DNA of 35,794 bases, taken from assembly GCA_949284065.1 (NCBI GenBank), contig CASDUO010000014.1, positions 1 to 35,794 of the forward strand. Reading direction: 5' to 3'. Shown here in pieces: positions 1-7,258 of the stretch. How positions within the stretch are numbered: position 1 is the stretch's first letter; each line of letters starts with the position of its first letter. Origin of the DNA: an uncultured Bacillota bacterium. Lineage in GTDB: Bacteria > Bacillota > Clostridia > Peptostreptococcales > Anaerovoracaceae. Under the pieces are notes generated by a model. The model was given only the letters and a program-made list of their open reading frames with translations. It ran no database searches and was not told the DNA's origin. Position numbers and translations under genes: made by a program.

Positions 1-126
1 GCTGAGCAGTTCAAAAGTCTCTCTTGCCTCTTCCGGTGTGATCTCGATATCATTTTCCTTTGCAAGTGCCAGTATCTCATCTGCACTCTTTGCCTTTTTA
101 GCCTTTTCTATTATTTTTTCATTCAT
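1..126 (-). CDS. Nif11-like leader RiPP precursor, copy A (partial, cut by window edge)
   Basis: Only the first 42 codons are in the window. They begin ATG-Asn-Glu-Lys and carry the Nif11-type leader core 'KSADEILALAKEND' and 'ITPEEARETFELLS'. This matches copies C and D closely, so it is the N-terminal leader of a further precursor peptide; the GGG cleavage site and the core lie beyond position 1. The start codon is at 126-124, with a weak Shine-Dalgarno (GGTGAG) just upstream. Family knowledge: such leaders guide maturation enzymes and are removed after a Gly-Gly motif by the C39 peptidase of the exporter. The first 99 bases are identical to 488-586 in copy B, which points to recent duplication or gene conversion. 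Whether the gene is intact downstream cannot be seen. Confidence 0.85.
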   Translation of the reverse strand, partial: MNEKIIEKAKKAKSADEILALAKENDIEITPEEARETFELLS

Positions 127-184
127 GATTTCTCACCAGTTTCATTACATTTCAAATCATACGCCAATAACATTCGTATATTTT

Positions 185-614
185 TTATGATTTACTGCAA
201 TATCCCGTAGCCCCTTTAAAACCCAGCCAACGACAACATCCACACGTTCCTTTTCTCGAAAACTGGAACCATGTGGATCGTAAGGCCTTGTGATCATTTG
301 TATATATAACCCTATATCTCGGTACAGGGTTATACCATTCACTGGTTTTTTCATAATTTGACACATAGTTACCATTGATACATTTCAGACCTGACGTTAC
401 TACCTTGCATTTCCTTCCTTCAACGCTAACACTGCATCCGCCACCGGACACATTGTCCAATTCCTCATCGGATATCTCTCCAGCCTTGCTGAGCAGTTCA
501 AAAGTCTCTCTTGCCTCTTCCGGTGTGATCTCGATATCATTTTCCTTTGCAAGTGCCAGTATCTCATCTGCACTCTTTGCCTTTTTTGGCCTTTTCTATT
601 ATTTTTTCATTCAC
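185..614 (-). pseudogene. Nif11-like RiPP precursor, copy B, frameshifted in the leader
   Basis: By alignment to the sister copies the gene starts at a GTG (614-612) behind a strong Shine-Dalgarno (GGAGGGG). The leader then has one extra base at 582-589, where copies A, C and D read through. The GTG frame therefore hits TGA after 16 codons. The frame that encodes the rest of the leader, the DNVSGGG cleavage site and an 83-aa core is open but has a TAG just upstream and no proper start. The core itself is intact: Cys right after GGG, a conserved DH, then CGCCRW and GYCSKS at the end. It differs from C and D by having Cys in RKCKV and lacking the Cys of YECN. It is either a recent pseudogene, a slippage-prone phase-variable allele or a sequencing error in a T run. 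Total length, 430 bases, is not a multiple of three. Confidence 0.75.
488..586 (-). repeat. 99-bp direct repeat of leader coding sequence (partner 1-99)
   Basis: Positions 488-586 are identical to 1-99 base for base. Similarity resumes right after the indel and runs up to the start codon, which is ATG in copy A and GTG in copy B. Copies C and D carry diverged versions of the same leader DNA. The identity is confined to the leader, as expected when leaders are kept alike for one processing system while the cores diverge. Confidence 0.9.
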
Positions 615-682
615 GATTTCCCCTCCGTTCTGTCCAACATGCTTGATCGCCATACTCAAACTACTGTACCTTAGCCTTATAT

Positions 683-1093
683 TCATGACTTGCTACAGTA
701 TCCCAGGCCGCCCTTGAAGTTTAGCCAGCGACAGCAACCGCATTCGCCCTTTCTTCCCCATTTCCCCCATGTCATTCTCAAAGCGCCATGATCTTTTGTT
801 GTAATCAATTCCACACAAGGATATTCCAATTCAGGATGCACTACTCTAATATTACATTCATACGCACCTGTAAAACAATCCAATCCAGCTGTTACTATGA
901 CATATTCTTTTCCGTCTACCTTTGTCTTGCATCCGCCACCGGATACATTGTCGAGCTCTTCGTCGGACATCTCGCCGGTTGTGTTAAGCAATTCAAAAGT
1001 CTCTCTTGCCTCTTCCGATGTGATCTCTATACCGTTTTCCTTTGCAAGTGCCAGTATTTCATCTGCACTCTTTGCCGCTTTAGCCTTTTTCAT
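683..1093 (-). CDS. Nif11-like leader RiPP precursor, copy C
   Basis: This 136-aa precursor has a Nif11-type leader up to residue 54 ending DNVSGGG, then an 82-aa core starting with Cys55. The core shows GKEYVIVTAGLDCF, GAYECN, KDHGALRMTW, CGCCRW and GYCSKS, with eight Cys and several invariant Trp. It should be exported and cut after Gly-Gly by the C39 transporter at 4061-6250. The start is unusual. The position matching the ATG of copies A and D is ACG here (1108-1106), although it sits behind the best Shine-Dalgarno (AAGGAGGAG). The ATG used here (1093-1091) is five codons downstream and has its own AGAGG six bases upstream, so the product probably lacks the first five leader residues. The mature role (bacteriocin, signal or metal-binding protein) cannot be told. 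Confidence 0.85.
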   Translation of the reverse strand: MKKAKAAKSADEILALAKENGIEITSEEARETFELLNTTGEMSDEELDNVSGGGCKTKVDGKEYVIVTAGLDCFTGAYECNIRVVHPELEYPCVELITTKDHGALRMTWGKWGRKGECGCCRWLNFKGGLGYCSKS

Positions 1094-1132
1094 TATTTCC
1101 TCTTTCGTGATTCTCCTCCTTGTTAAAATTTT

Positions 1133-1173
1133 GCGTAGCCCGTCACAAATTTATTTAATTTGTCGAGCCACGC
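1133..1173 (-). other. Hairpin between precursor genes D and C
   Basis: A two-part stem: 1133-1139 pairs with 1167-1173 (7 pairs, one G-U) and, after a small internal loop, 1145-1151 pairs perfectly with 1157-1163 around a 5-base loop. It lies in the 122-base gap between copy D and copy C, about 40 bases upstream of the copy C start. On the minus strand it is followed by AAAATTTT rather than a T run, so it is not a good terminator. A processing or stability element in a polycistronic precursor mRNA is possible. Confidence 0.45.
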
Positions 1174-1215
1174 AATTCTAATGCCTATTACCTTGTGTTT
1201 ATAAGAGTAAATCAT

Positions 1216-1650
1216 TTACTCAGCCGATTTGCTGCAATATCCCAGGCCGCCTTTGAACTTAAGCCAACGACACAAACCGCAATCGCCTTCTGCTCCCCAT
1301 CTTGCCCATGTCTTTCTCAGGGAAGAATGATCTTTCTCATAAAGCAATGTAACATTGTATATTCTGCCGCGGCTGTCTGCATATCTTTCACAATTACACT
1401 CATATGCTCCTGTAAAGCACCCCAGCCCCGATGTCACTATCACATACTTTTTCCCGTCTACATTTGTTTTACACCCACCGCCGGATACGTTGTCAAGCTC
1501 CTCATCGGATATCTCCCCGGTTTTGCTGAGCAGTTCAAAAGTCTCTCTCGCTTCTTCCGGTGTTAGTTCAATGTCATTTTCCTTTGCAAGTGCCAGTATC
1601 TCATCTGCACTTTTTGCCGCTCTGGCCTTTTCCATTATTTTCTCGTTCAT
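1216..1650 (-). CDS. Nif11-like leader RiPP precursor, copy D
   Basis: This is the best preserved copy: 144 aa, ATG start behind AAGGAGGG. Residues 1-59 form a Nif11-like leader (KSADEILALAKEND, LTPEEARETFELL, ISDEELDNVSGGG). Residues 60-144 are the core with seven Cys: Cys60 right after GGG, one in SGLGCF, two in YECNC, two in CGLCRW and one in GYCSKS. A DH and three Trp are shared with copies B and C. The core is not rich in Ser/Thr-Cys pairs and at 85 aa is domain-sized, so a disulfide- or metal-stabilised fold seems as likely as a heavily modified short peptide; that is inference. It is the first precursor downstream of the exporter genes, 220 bases after the second ABC transporter. Confidence 0.9.
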   Translation of the reverse strand: MNEKIMEKARAAKSADEILALAKENDIELTPEEARETFELLSKTGEISDEELDNVSGGGCKTNVDGKKYVIVTSGLGCFTGAYECNCERYADSRGRIYNVTLLYEKDHSSLRKTWARWGAEGDCGLCRWLKFKGGLGYCSKSAE

Positions 1651-1744
1651 GATTCCCTCCTTGTACTGATTAGAATAAATTCACAATAACTTTTAACGAA
1701 ATCGTTTCGCTGTATTATTTTACTGTATGAACAGTTTCTGACCA

Positions 1745-1840
1745 TCATTTTTCACCTGTCTCTTTACTTCTCATATCTGTTTCTATATATACATACGATG
1801 TTTCCCGAAGCAGGGCTACCTTTTCATTGTTTTTTTTCAT
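1745..1840 (-). CDS. Possible 31-aa small ORF between exporter and precursors
   Basis: An ATG at 1840 opens 31 codons (begins MKKNNEKVALLRE, ends SKETGEK) closed by TGA at 1745. The only ribosome-site candidate is a weak GGAA. The peptide is Lys/Glu-rich with no membrane segment or Cys, and I do not recognise it. It sits in the 220-base gap between the second ABC transporter and copy D. The rest of that gap (1651-1744) is AT-rich with small inverted repeats (ACTGT-tcat-ACAGT and CGAAA-cga-TTTCG) but no convincing promoter. It may be chance. Confidence 0.2.
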   Translation of the reverse strand: MKKNNEKVALLRETSYVYIETDMRSKETGEK

Positions 1841-1870
1841 AAGTTCCGATTTTTTAAGCACTCTGATTTT

Positions 1871-4051
1871 TCATTCCAGTTGTTGCCTGGCTACCAGATC
1901 GGCAAACCTGCCCTTCAATTCCAGCAGCTCATCGTAGGTGCCATCCTCGACTATTTTGCCCCCTTCCAGATATATTATTCTGTCACAATGCTTTATGGTG
2001 GACAGACGATGTGCGATGATTATGCGCGTGCATTTCAACTTGTCCAGGGATTCCGAAACTTTTTTCTGTGTCAGGTTATCCAAAGCGCTGGTGGCTTCAT
2101 CAAACATCAGTATCCGCGGTTTCGGTGCAATCGCCCTTGCTATCATCAACCTCTGCCGCTGGCCTCCGGACACGCCACCCGATCCTTCAGAAATAACGGT
2201 ATGCATCCCCATGGGCATCCGTCTGATATCATCTGCAATACCGGCAAGCTCTGCCGCTTTCCATGCCGCATCCATATCCAGCCACGGCGCAGATATGGTT
2301 ATGTTGGAATATATATCTCCAGAAAAAAGCTTGCCGTTCTGCATAACGACACCCATGTTCCTGCGCAGGGATTTCATGTCCAGCCCTCCTATATCTCTAC
2401 CGTCAAAATATATGGCCCCTTTTTGAGGCTTTTCAAATCCCAACATAAGCCTCATAAGTGTACTCTTTCCACAACCCGTTGCGCCCACTATGGCTACATA
2501 CTGACCAGGACGTATTTTCAATGAAAGATTGTCTATGACTAGAGGCATACCTTCATTATACCTGAACGAAACATTGTTGAGCTCAACGCCGCCGCTGATC
2601 CTTTCCACCATCTGCTTTCCTTCCGATATTTCAGGCACGGCATCCAAAATAGGCTTTGTCATGTCCATCACCGGCTTTATATTGGCAACTGAAAGAGCCA
2701 TGCCGGCCATGCCCATAAAGGCTCCTGTCACCATTCCATAAGCGGAATTGAAAGCATAGTAATCCGCCACAGTCACAGAGCTCATCACCGCAAAGTAATA
2801 TATAGCCAGATTCCCGGCCAGGGAGATCATCAGGTTTATCACACCGTTCAGCTTTAAAAACAGCGGCGGATCATACTCCAGCCTGGCAGAGTTGGCATAA
2901 AGGCTACCCCATTTGGCAAAGGCTCGTTTTTCCGCTCCCGAAAGCTTTATTTTCTGCACCCCTGAAATTATCGAATAGGAAAGACCGCTGTTTTTCGCAT
3001 CGATCTCCATCATACGCTTCGTGACCCGAGCCTGCAGGATCGTCGTAACCACAGACAGCGCTACAGTAGCCGCTATCACCGCCATGGCAGGCACTACCAA
3101 AGCAGGCGCATATATAAATACCTGAGTTATATAAACCAAAGAAAACACCGATGTAAATCCCGAAGACATCAGTATGTTGACTATCATTGTACTGAGAGAA
3201 CTCACATTCCCGGCCCTTGATGAGAGTTCTCCTGCGCTGTATTTATTGAAAAAACCGGCAGGAAGGGATAGTATACGCATCATAGTAGCCGCTTCCACTG
3301 AAATGTTCATCTTGGTGTTCACCCTGGCCATGAGCAGCGACGATATAGCACCCATAAAGGTCCTGCTCAACATCACACACACCATGAATATTCCTATGGC
3401 GATCAGTACCTGCATACTTTCACTTTTCAACACATCGGAAAATACCAGATTGTTCAGCTTAGGCGTCAACATACCTATCAAAGTAACAGCCAATGCGGCC
3501 AGCGCATACAGTACGACATCTGAAACGGAGATGGTCTTCACGATATATATAACCAAGTCTTTTATGCTCATCTTCCTCAAAGGAAATGCCGTATAAAAAG
3601 CTATGGCCTCTTCCTCAAACAAATGCCGGTTGCTCTTGTTCACATGAACCCGCTTGCCCTTTTTTTCGTCAAAATATGTGTACCCCGAAAACCCTCCCGG
3701 TATGAGAGATACTAGAGCTCCATCTGACATTCTTACAGCAAGCATGGCTCCAATAGCATCACGATACCAATCCTCCTTGAGTTTTACCCTGCGTCTCATT
3801 ATACCGTGGGGGCGCAGCAGGTATTCCAACTGCTCGTTTATATCTTTTATATTTTCAGGAAATTCACCGGACTTTATACGATAGAACTTCAATATATCCC
3901 CTATTGCACTTTCCGCCATGCGGGAATTGCTGACGGCTGCAGAGGCCATGCGTTTTCCCATGACGGCACCGACTATATCGGATATAGCGTCCCTTATCAT
4001 TTCCTCATCGTTTTCTTTTCTCTGTTTTATTTGTTCATCAAACCAACCCAT
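1871..4051 (-). CDS. NHLM-type bacteriocin system ABC transporter, ATP-binding/permease protein (no peptidase)
   Basis: This 726-aa protein has a soluble N-terminal region of about 160 residues with no C39 peptidase signature, then a membrane domain of about six helices (residues ~165-470), then an ABC ATPase domain with Walker A GATGCGKST, signature VSGGQRQRLMIAR and Walker B ILMFDEATSALD, followed by the H-loop in IIAHRLST. The layout fits the second ABC protein of NHLM bacteriocin export systems, which works with a peptidase-containing partner, here the gene just upstream (9-base gap). Start: ATG behind AAGGAG with good spacing. The two proteins probably form a heterodimeric exporter of the Nif11-type precursors encoded directly downstream. 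Its length is normal for the family and no defects were seen. Confidence 0.88.
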   Translation of the reverse strand: MGWFDEQIKQRKENDEEMIRDAISDIVGAVMGKRMASAAVSNSRMAESAIGDILKFYRIKSGEFPENIKDINEQLEYLLRPHGIMRRRVKLKEDWYRDAIGAMLAVRMSDGALVSLIPGGFSGYTYFDEKKGKRVHVNKSNRHLFEEEAIAFYTAFPLRKMSIKDLVIYIVKTISVSDVVLYALAALAVTLIGMLTPKLNNLVFSDVLKSESMQVLIAIGIFMVCVMLSRTFMGAISSLLMARVNTKMNISVEAATMMRILSLPAGFFNKYSAGELSSRAGNVSSLSTMIVNILMSSGFTSVFSLVYITQVFIYAPALVVPAMAVIAATVALSVVTTILQARVTKRMMEIDAKNSGLSYSIISGVQKIKLSGAEKRAFAKWGSLYANSARLEYDPPLFLKLNGVINLMISLAGNLAIYYFAVMSSVTVADYYAFNSAYGMVTGAFMGMAGMALSVANIKPVMDMTKPILDAVPEISEGKQMVERISGGVELNNVSFRYNEGMPLVIDNLSLKIRPGQYVAIVGATGCGKSTLMRLMLGFEKPQKGAIYFDGRDIGGLDMKSLRRNMGVVMQNGKLFSGDIYSNITISAPWLDMDAAWKAAELAGIADDIRRMPMGMHTVISEGSGGVSGGQRQRLMIARAIAPKPRILMFDEATSALDNLTQKKVSESLDKLKCTRIIIAHRLSTIKHCDRIIYLEGGKIVEDGTYDELLELKGRFADLVARQQLE

Positions 4052-4060
4052 AACTTCTCC

Positions 4061-6250
4061 TTATTCGTTTGAAATCAGTTTGGTGTATATGCCGTTCATA
4101 GCATAAAGTTCCTTGTGGGTACCTCTCTCCACCACTTTTCCGTTGTCCAGTACGATTATCTCATCGCAATCTCTTATGGTGGATAATCTGTGGGCCACCA
4201 CTATACATGTGATGCCCCTGTCCTGTATGGAACGCACCACCTCATATTCCGTCTTGGCATCCAGGGCGCTTGTGGCTTCATCCAATATGACTATGGTAGG
4301 ATCCTGGGCCAGCACCCTGGCTATTTCAAGCCTCTGCCTCTGTCCGCCGGAAAAGTCCTTTCCCCCTTCTGTTATCTTGTACTGATACCCTCCGTCACGT
4401 TTCACTATATCCTCATGTATATTGGCGTCGCGAGCCGCCAGTATCATTTCAAAATCCTCGATGGAACTGTCCCATAATTTGATATTGTTGGCTATAGTAT
4501 CCTCGAACAAAATAATGTCCTGATCCACTACTGCAAGGGAACCTGTGAACACGCTCCTGTCTATTTGCGATATGCATTTGCCGTCAAAGAGTATTTCACC
4601 GCTCCACGGTGAATAAAGTCCTGAAATAAGTTTGGACAAAGTGGATTTACCACATCCAGAAGCCCCTACAAAGGCCACTCTGCTGCCTGGCTCCAACGTC
4701 ATGGAAAAGTTCTCTATAAGGGGTTCCCCCAACTTTGAATATCCGAACGTTATATCCTTTATCTCCACGTGACCGGACAGCTTATCATAATCTTCATCTT
4801 CCGTTTCCTCATCGGGGCCGTATTCGACATCAGTGGGATAGGACATTACGTCTTCGACGCGCTCCATATCTGTCCTCATCTCCTGCATAGTCTGGCCCGC
4901 CGCTATGAGGGTCGTGGCCGGTCCGGAGAATGATGCCATGAATCCCTGGAAGGCCATTATCATACCTACAGTGAATTCGCCGTTCATGGTCATCCATACA
5001 CCCAGTATCAGTATAACCGTATCAGTTATGTCAGAAACTATCCCCGGTATCATTCCGATGTACTGATTGAGTCTTTGGAACCTGACTTTCTGCGTATTCA
5101 CACTTGCCTGATATCCGGACCATTTTTCAAAATATCCGTTTTCGGCACCGCTGGCTTTTATGGTCTCCACCATATCTATGCCGGCTACCGATGCCGATGC
5201 CAGCTTCCCTGAATCACGCATCTGCACCCTTGTGATGTTGACCCTTTTTGCGGAAATGATCCTTGCGACGAGCATATTCAACACGATGGATATGAGCCCT
5301 ATCATGGTGAGAAGCAGGCTATACCTTATCATCACCACAAGATAGAACACCATCATTATCGTATTGAGCACCAGAGGTGAAAGGGTATTGACGATAGTAG
5401 CGGCAATTGCCGAGTTTGATTCCTGCCGCTGCAGTATATCTCCCGCCATACGCTGGGAAAAGAATTCCATAGGCATCCGCAGCACTTTCCACAGGAAAAC
5501 AGAGCTGCCCGTTACGGCCATCTTGCCGTTGATACGCAGGGAAAACACGGTCTGTATCCATTCTACCATTATCTGTATCACGGAAAACAATGCCAAAGCC
5601 CCCAAAAAAGGATAGAACCATTCGGGATTCTGTCCTGTCAGGAGCCTGTCCAAGAATATCCTTGAGAACACCGGTGATATGATCCCCAAAAGTGAGGATA
5701 TCAATGTGGTCAGAACGAGGAAAATCACTGCGACCCTGGTCCCTACCAGTCTTTTTCTTGCAAATTCAAGTACGCTTTTGGGCCTTCCTTCGGGTTTGAA
5801 ATCTTCACCCGGCTCAAACATCATGCATATACCGGTAAATGACCTGTCAAACTCCTCCATGGAGACAGAATAATTTCCTTTTGCAGGATCATTGAGATGG
5901 GCCTTGCCCTTGCTGAATCCGTTCAATACGATGAAATGGTTGAAATTCCAATGGATGATACATGGGAATTTTCCATTTTCCTTCAGGTCTTCCGGCTCAT
6001 AGCGGTATCCCTGTGCAATAAGGCCGTAACTCCTGGCAGCCTTCATAACATTTCTTGCATTTGAACCGTCTCGCGATACCCCGCAGTCAGCGCGGATCTG
6101 CTCGAGAGGTAACCATTTTCCGTAATAGGCGAGGATCATCGTCAGAGATGCGGCACCGCACTCCAGAGCTTCCATCTGCATGATGACAGGCACCTTGGCA
6201 ACTCCCTTTGTGATCGGACTGCTCGCTTTGTGTTTCTTCCCTATAACCAT
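4061..6250 (-). CDS. NHLM-type bacteriocin system ABC transporter with C39 peptidase domain
   Basis: This 729-aa peptidase-containing ABC transporter should cleave leaders after Gly-Gly and export the cores. The N-terminal C39 domain (residues ~20-150) has its catalytic triad visible: Cys31 in MEALECGAAS, His105 in FNHFIVLNG and Asp121 in LNDPAKG, with the oxyanion Gln25. The membrane domain spans ~165-440. The ATPase domain has GASGCGKST, FSGGQRQRLEIAR and IVILDEATSALD. The GGG junction of the precursors at 683-1650 is the expected substrate. It starts 7 bases after the HlyD-like gene, behind GAGGTA, and is followed 9 bases later by the partner ABC gene, so the genes are co-transcribed. No damage was seen. 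Confidence 0.93.
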   Translation of the reverse strand: MVIGKKHKASSPITKGVAKVPVIMQMEALECGAASLTMILAYYGKWLPLEQIRADCGVSRDGSNARNVMKAARSYGLIAQGYRYEPEDLKENGKFPCIIHWNFNHFIVLNGFSKGKAHLNDPAKGNYSVSMEEFDRSFTGICMMFEPGEDFKPEGRPKSVLEFARKRLVGTRVAVIFLVLTTLISSLLGIISPVFSRIFLDRLLTGQNPEWFYPFLGALALFSVIQIMVEWIQTVFSLRINGKMAVTGSSVFLWKVLRMPMEFFSQRMAGDILQRQESNSAIAATIVNTLSPLVLNTIMMVFYLVVMIRYSLLLTMIGLISIVLNMLVARIISAKRVNITRVQMRDSGKLASASVAGIDMVETIKASGAENGYFEKWSGYQASVNTQKVRFQRLNQYIGMIPGIVSDITDTVILILGVWMTMNGEFTVGMIMAFQGFMASFSGPATTLIAAGQTMQEMRTDMERVEDVMSYPTDVEYGPDEETEDEDYDKLSGHVEIKDITFGYSKLGEPLIENFSMTLEPGSRVAFVGASGCGKSTLSKLISGLYSPWSGEILFDGKCISQIDRSVFTGSLAVVDQDIILFEDTIANNIKLWDSSIEDFEMILAARDANIHEDIVKRDGGYQYKITEGGKDFSGGQRQRLEIARVLAQDPTIVILDEATSALDAKTEYEVVRSIQDRGITCIVVAHRLSTIRDCDEIIVLDNGKVVERGTHKELYAMNGIYTKLISNE

Positions 6251-6257
6251 GAGTACC

Positions 6258-6734
6258 TCAATTCGTCACAAAGGACATAAGTGCTATCCTTTCAACCACT
6301 ATCTCTGCCTGATATACGCCTTCAGGAGCAGAACCGTCAAGAATGGCGGCATGCACCCATTCCCCTTCTTTCATTCCGCCTACATGTATGATGTATTCGT
6401 CCATATCTTCCGTCACCTTTATCGGATCTTTTTCTATTTCCGATATGGTATATACGTCATTCTTGATCCTGACCTCCATGCCCGGCTCCACCAACTGCAC
6501 ATCAGACTCTTTCAGGTAGCAGACTACGAAGCCTTCCTTATCGGCAACCGCCGCTGTATCCACAGTGGTCTCGATCCTTCCGAATATACCCCAAACGCAT
6601 GCTCCCAAAAGCAGCACCACTATTGCTGCCAAAGCCAGCCATACTTTCGGGTTCGACACCCGTATATAGTCGTCCATCTGCTCAGGAGAAGAAACACGTT
6701 TAAGATTATTCTCTCGAAAGATCTGTTTGCTCAT
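6258..6734 (-). CDS. Compact HlyD-like secretion protein of NHLM bacteriocin system
   Basis: This 158-aa protein has a short cytosolic N-terminus (SKQIFRENNLKRVSSPEQMD, the usual opening of NHLM secretion proteins), one membrane helix (WLALAAIVVLLLGACVW), then a small extracytoplasmic part resembling the lipoyl/barrel portion of membrane-fusion proteins (GFVVCYLKESDVQLVEPGMEV). The long coiled-coil hairpin of ordinary HlyD adaptors is absent, so this is a mini-adaptor. Start chosen at 6734 because that ATG overlaps the stop of the upstream gene as ATGA (translational coupling); an in-frame start six codons earlier (6752) is possible. It should dock on the ABC exporter encoded next. The assignment rests on the N-terminal signature and gene order. 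Confidence 0.75.
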   Translation of the reverse strand: MSKQIFRENNLKRVSSPEQMDDYIRVSNPKVWLALAAIVVLLLGACVWGIFGRIETTVDTAAVADKEGFVVCYLKESDVQLVEPGMEVRIKNDVYTISEIEKDPIKVTEDMDEYIIHVGGMKEGEWVHAAILDGSAPEGVYQAEIVVERIALMSFVTN

Positions 6735-7027
6735 TCCTTTCGTCCTTTCCAATGTTTACAAACTCCCATCAAAGTTCCCGGGACTTTTTCAAAAAACCGA
6801 CAGGAGCCGCATTCTGTGCAAGGTTCATCACCCACAGATTCCCTGTTATCACAGGCATCTTCAAAAGTCAAAAGTATCCTGTGGCCCCGAGCCGTATATA
6901 CGGGTTCACTGATAAAATCCGGATAATCCTCTATATATAGACCATCTGTCTCGGTACGTTTCAGCGGGATCTCGATATCAATTCCGCCTATTCCGTAATG
7001 CTTGATTTTTCTGTTTATTTCAGACAT
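6731..7027 (-). CDS. 98-aa Cys-rich protein, first gene of RiPP transport operon; core-like C-terminus
   Basis: Unrecognised small protein. The start was placed at the ATG at 7027 because GGGGTGAG lies six bases upstream; a GTG at 7084 would add 19 residues but has no ribosome site. It has no signal peptide and no Nif11 leader. The N-terminal half contains YGIGGIDIEIPLKRTETDG. The C-terminal third has five Cys: one in FEDACDN, then CTECGSCRFF and MGVCKHW. That last stretch resembles the end of the precursor cores (CGxCRW then about ten residues then G-x-C), and 'GHRILLTFEDAC' resembles their 'GKxYVIVTxGLxC'. It may be a leaderless relative of the cores, an immunity or carrier protein, or simply share a metal-binding knuckle. 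It overlaps the HlyD-like gene by 4 bases. Confidence 0.7.
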   Translation of the reverse strand: MSEINRKIKHYGIGGIDIEIPLKRTETDGLYIEDYPDFISEPVYTARGHRILLTFEDACDNRESVGDEPCTECGSCRFFEKVPGTLMGVCKHWKGRKE

Positions 7028-7109
7028 TTCTCTCACCCCATGCACTGCTGCTTTCTTTGCCACACGCAAAACGTTTATGCTCACATGCCGGTATTATATG
7101 AATAACCGG

Positions 7110-7118
7110 ATTATACCA
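7110..7118 (-). promoter_or_regulatory. Extended -10 promoter of the RiPP transport operon
   Basis: The minus strand reads TGGTATAAT (7118-7110), a perfect extended -10 (TGnTATAAT), about 83 bases before the chosen start of the 98-aa gene. The -35 at 17-bp spacing is poor (ATTTTA), as expected for an activator-dependent promoter. An imperfect inverted repeat CCGGTTAT...ATACCGG lies over the likely transcription start. Confidence 0.55.
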
Positions 7119-7169
7119 GCCGAAGCAAGATTTAAAATCCTATGATTGCGTAAAAAACGAGACTATCTG

Positions 7170-7185
7170 TTCGTCATCGCGAATA
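7170..7185. promoter_or_regulatory. Candidate operator, TTCG-N6-CGAATA, site 1
   Basis: TTCG at 7170-7173, six bases, CGAATA at 7180-7185. The same arrangement occurs at 8615-8632 upstream of the regulator gene. Here it lies 52-75 bases upstream of the extended -10 of the transport operon, a usual place for an activator site. GACTAT lies a few bases away at both sites. Confidence 0.45.
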
Positions 7186-7203
7186 TGGCTTTGGCGGTGC
7201 AGA

Positions 7204-7233
7204 ATAAAAAAGTCGGTAGCATCCTACCGACTT
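7204..7233 (-). terminator. Rho-independent terminator after the regulator gene
   Basis: A perfect 10-bp stem (7210-7219 with 7224-7233) around a 4-base loop, followed on the minus strand by a run of five T. It lies 26 bases past the regulator stop, so it separates the regulator transcript from the transport operon. Confidence 0.9.
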
Positions 7234-7258
7234 TCGTACCTTTCATCATTAGACTCGT

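Noticed and set aside
582..589. Programmed ribosomal frameshift at the A-rich run of precursor copy B
   Set aside because: The AAAAAAG heptamer is in the wrong phase for a -1 slip, and a +1 shift would be needed. No stimulator was seen, and sister copies read through without any shift.
1..1650. CRISPR-like or other regular repeat array
   Set aside because: The repeated units are leader coding sequences about 400-560 bases apart, each with ribosome site and core, not short repeats with spacers.
7084..7084. GTG start at 7084 for the 98-aa protein
   Set aside because: No ribosome site precedes it, whereas the ATG at 7027 has GGGGTGAG at good distance.
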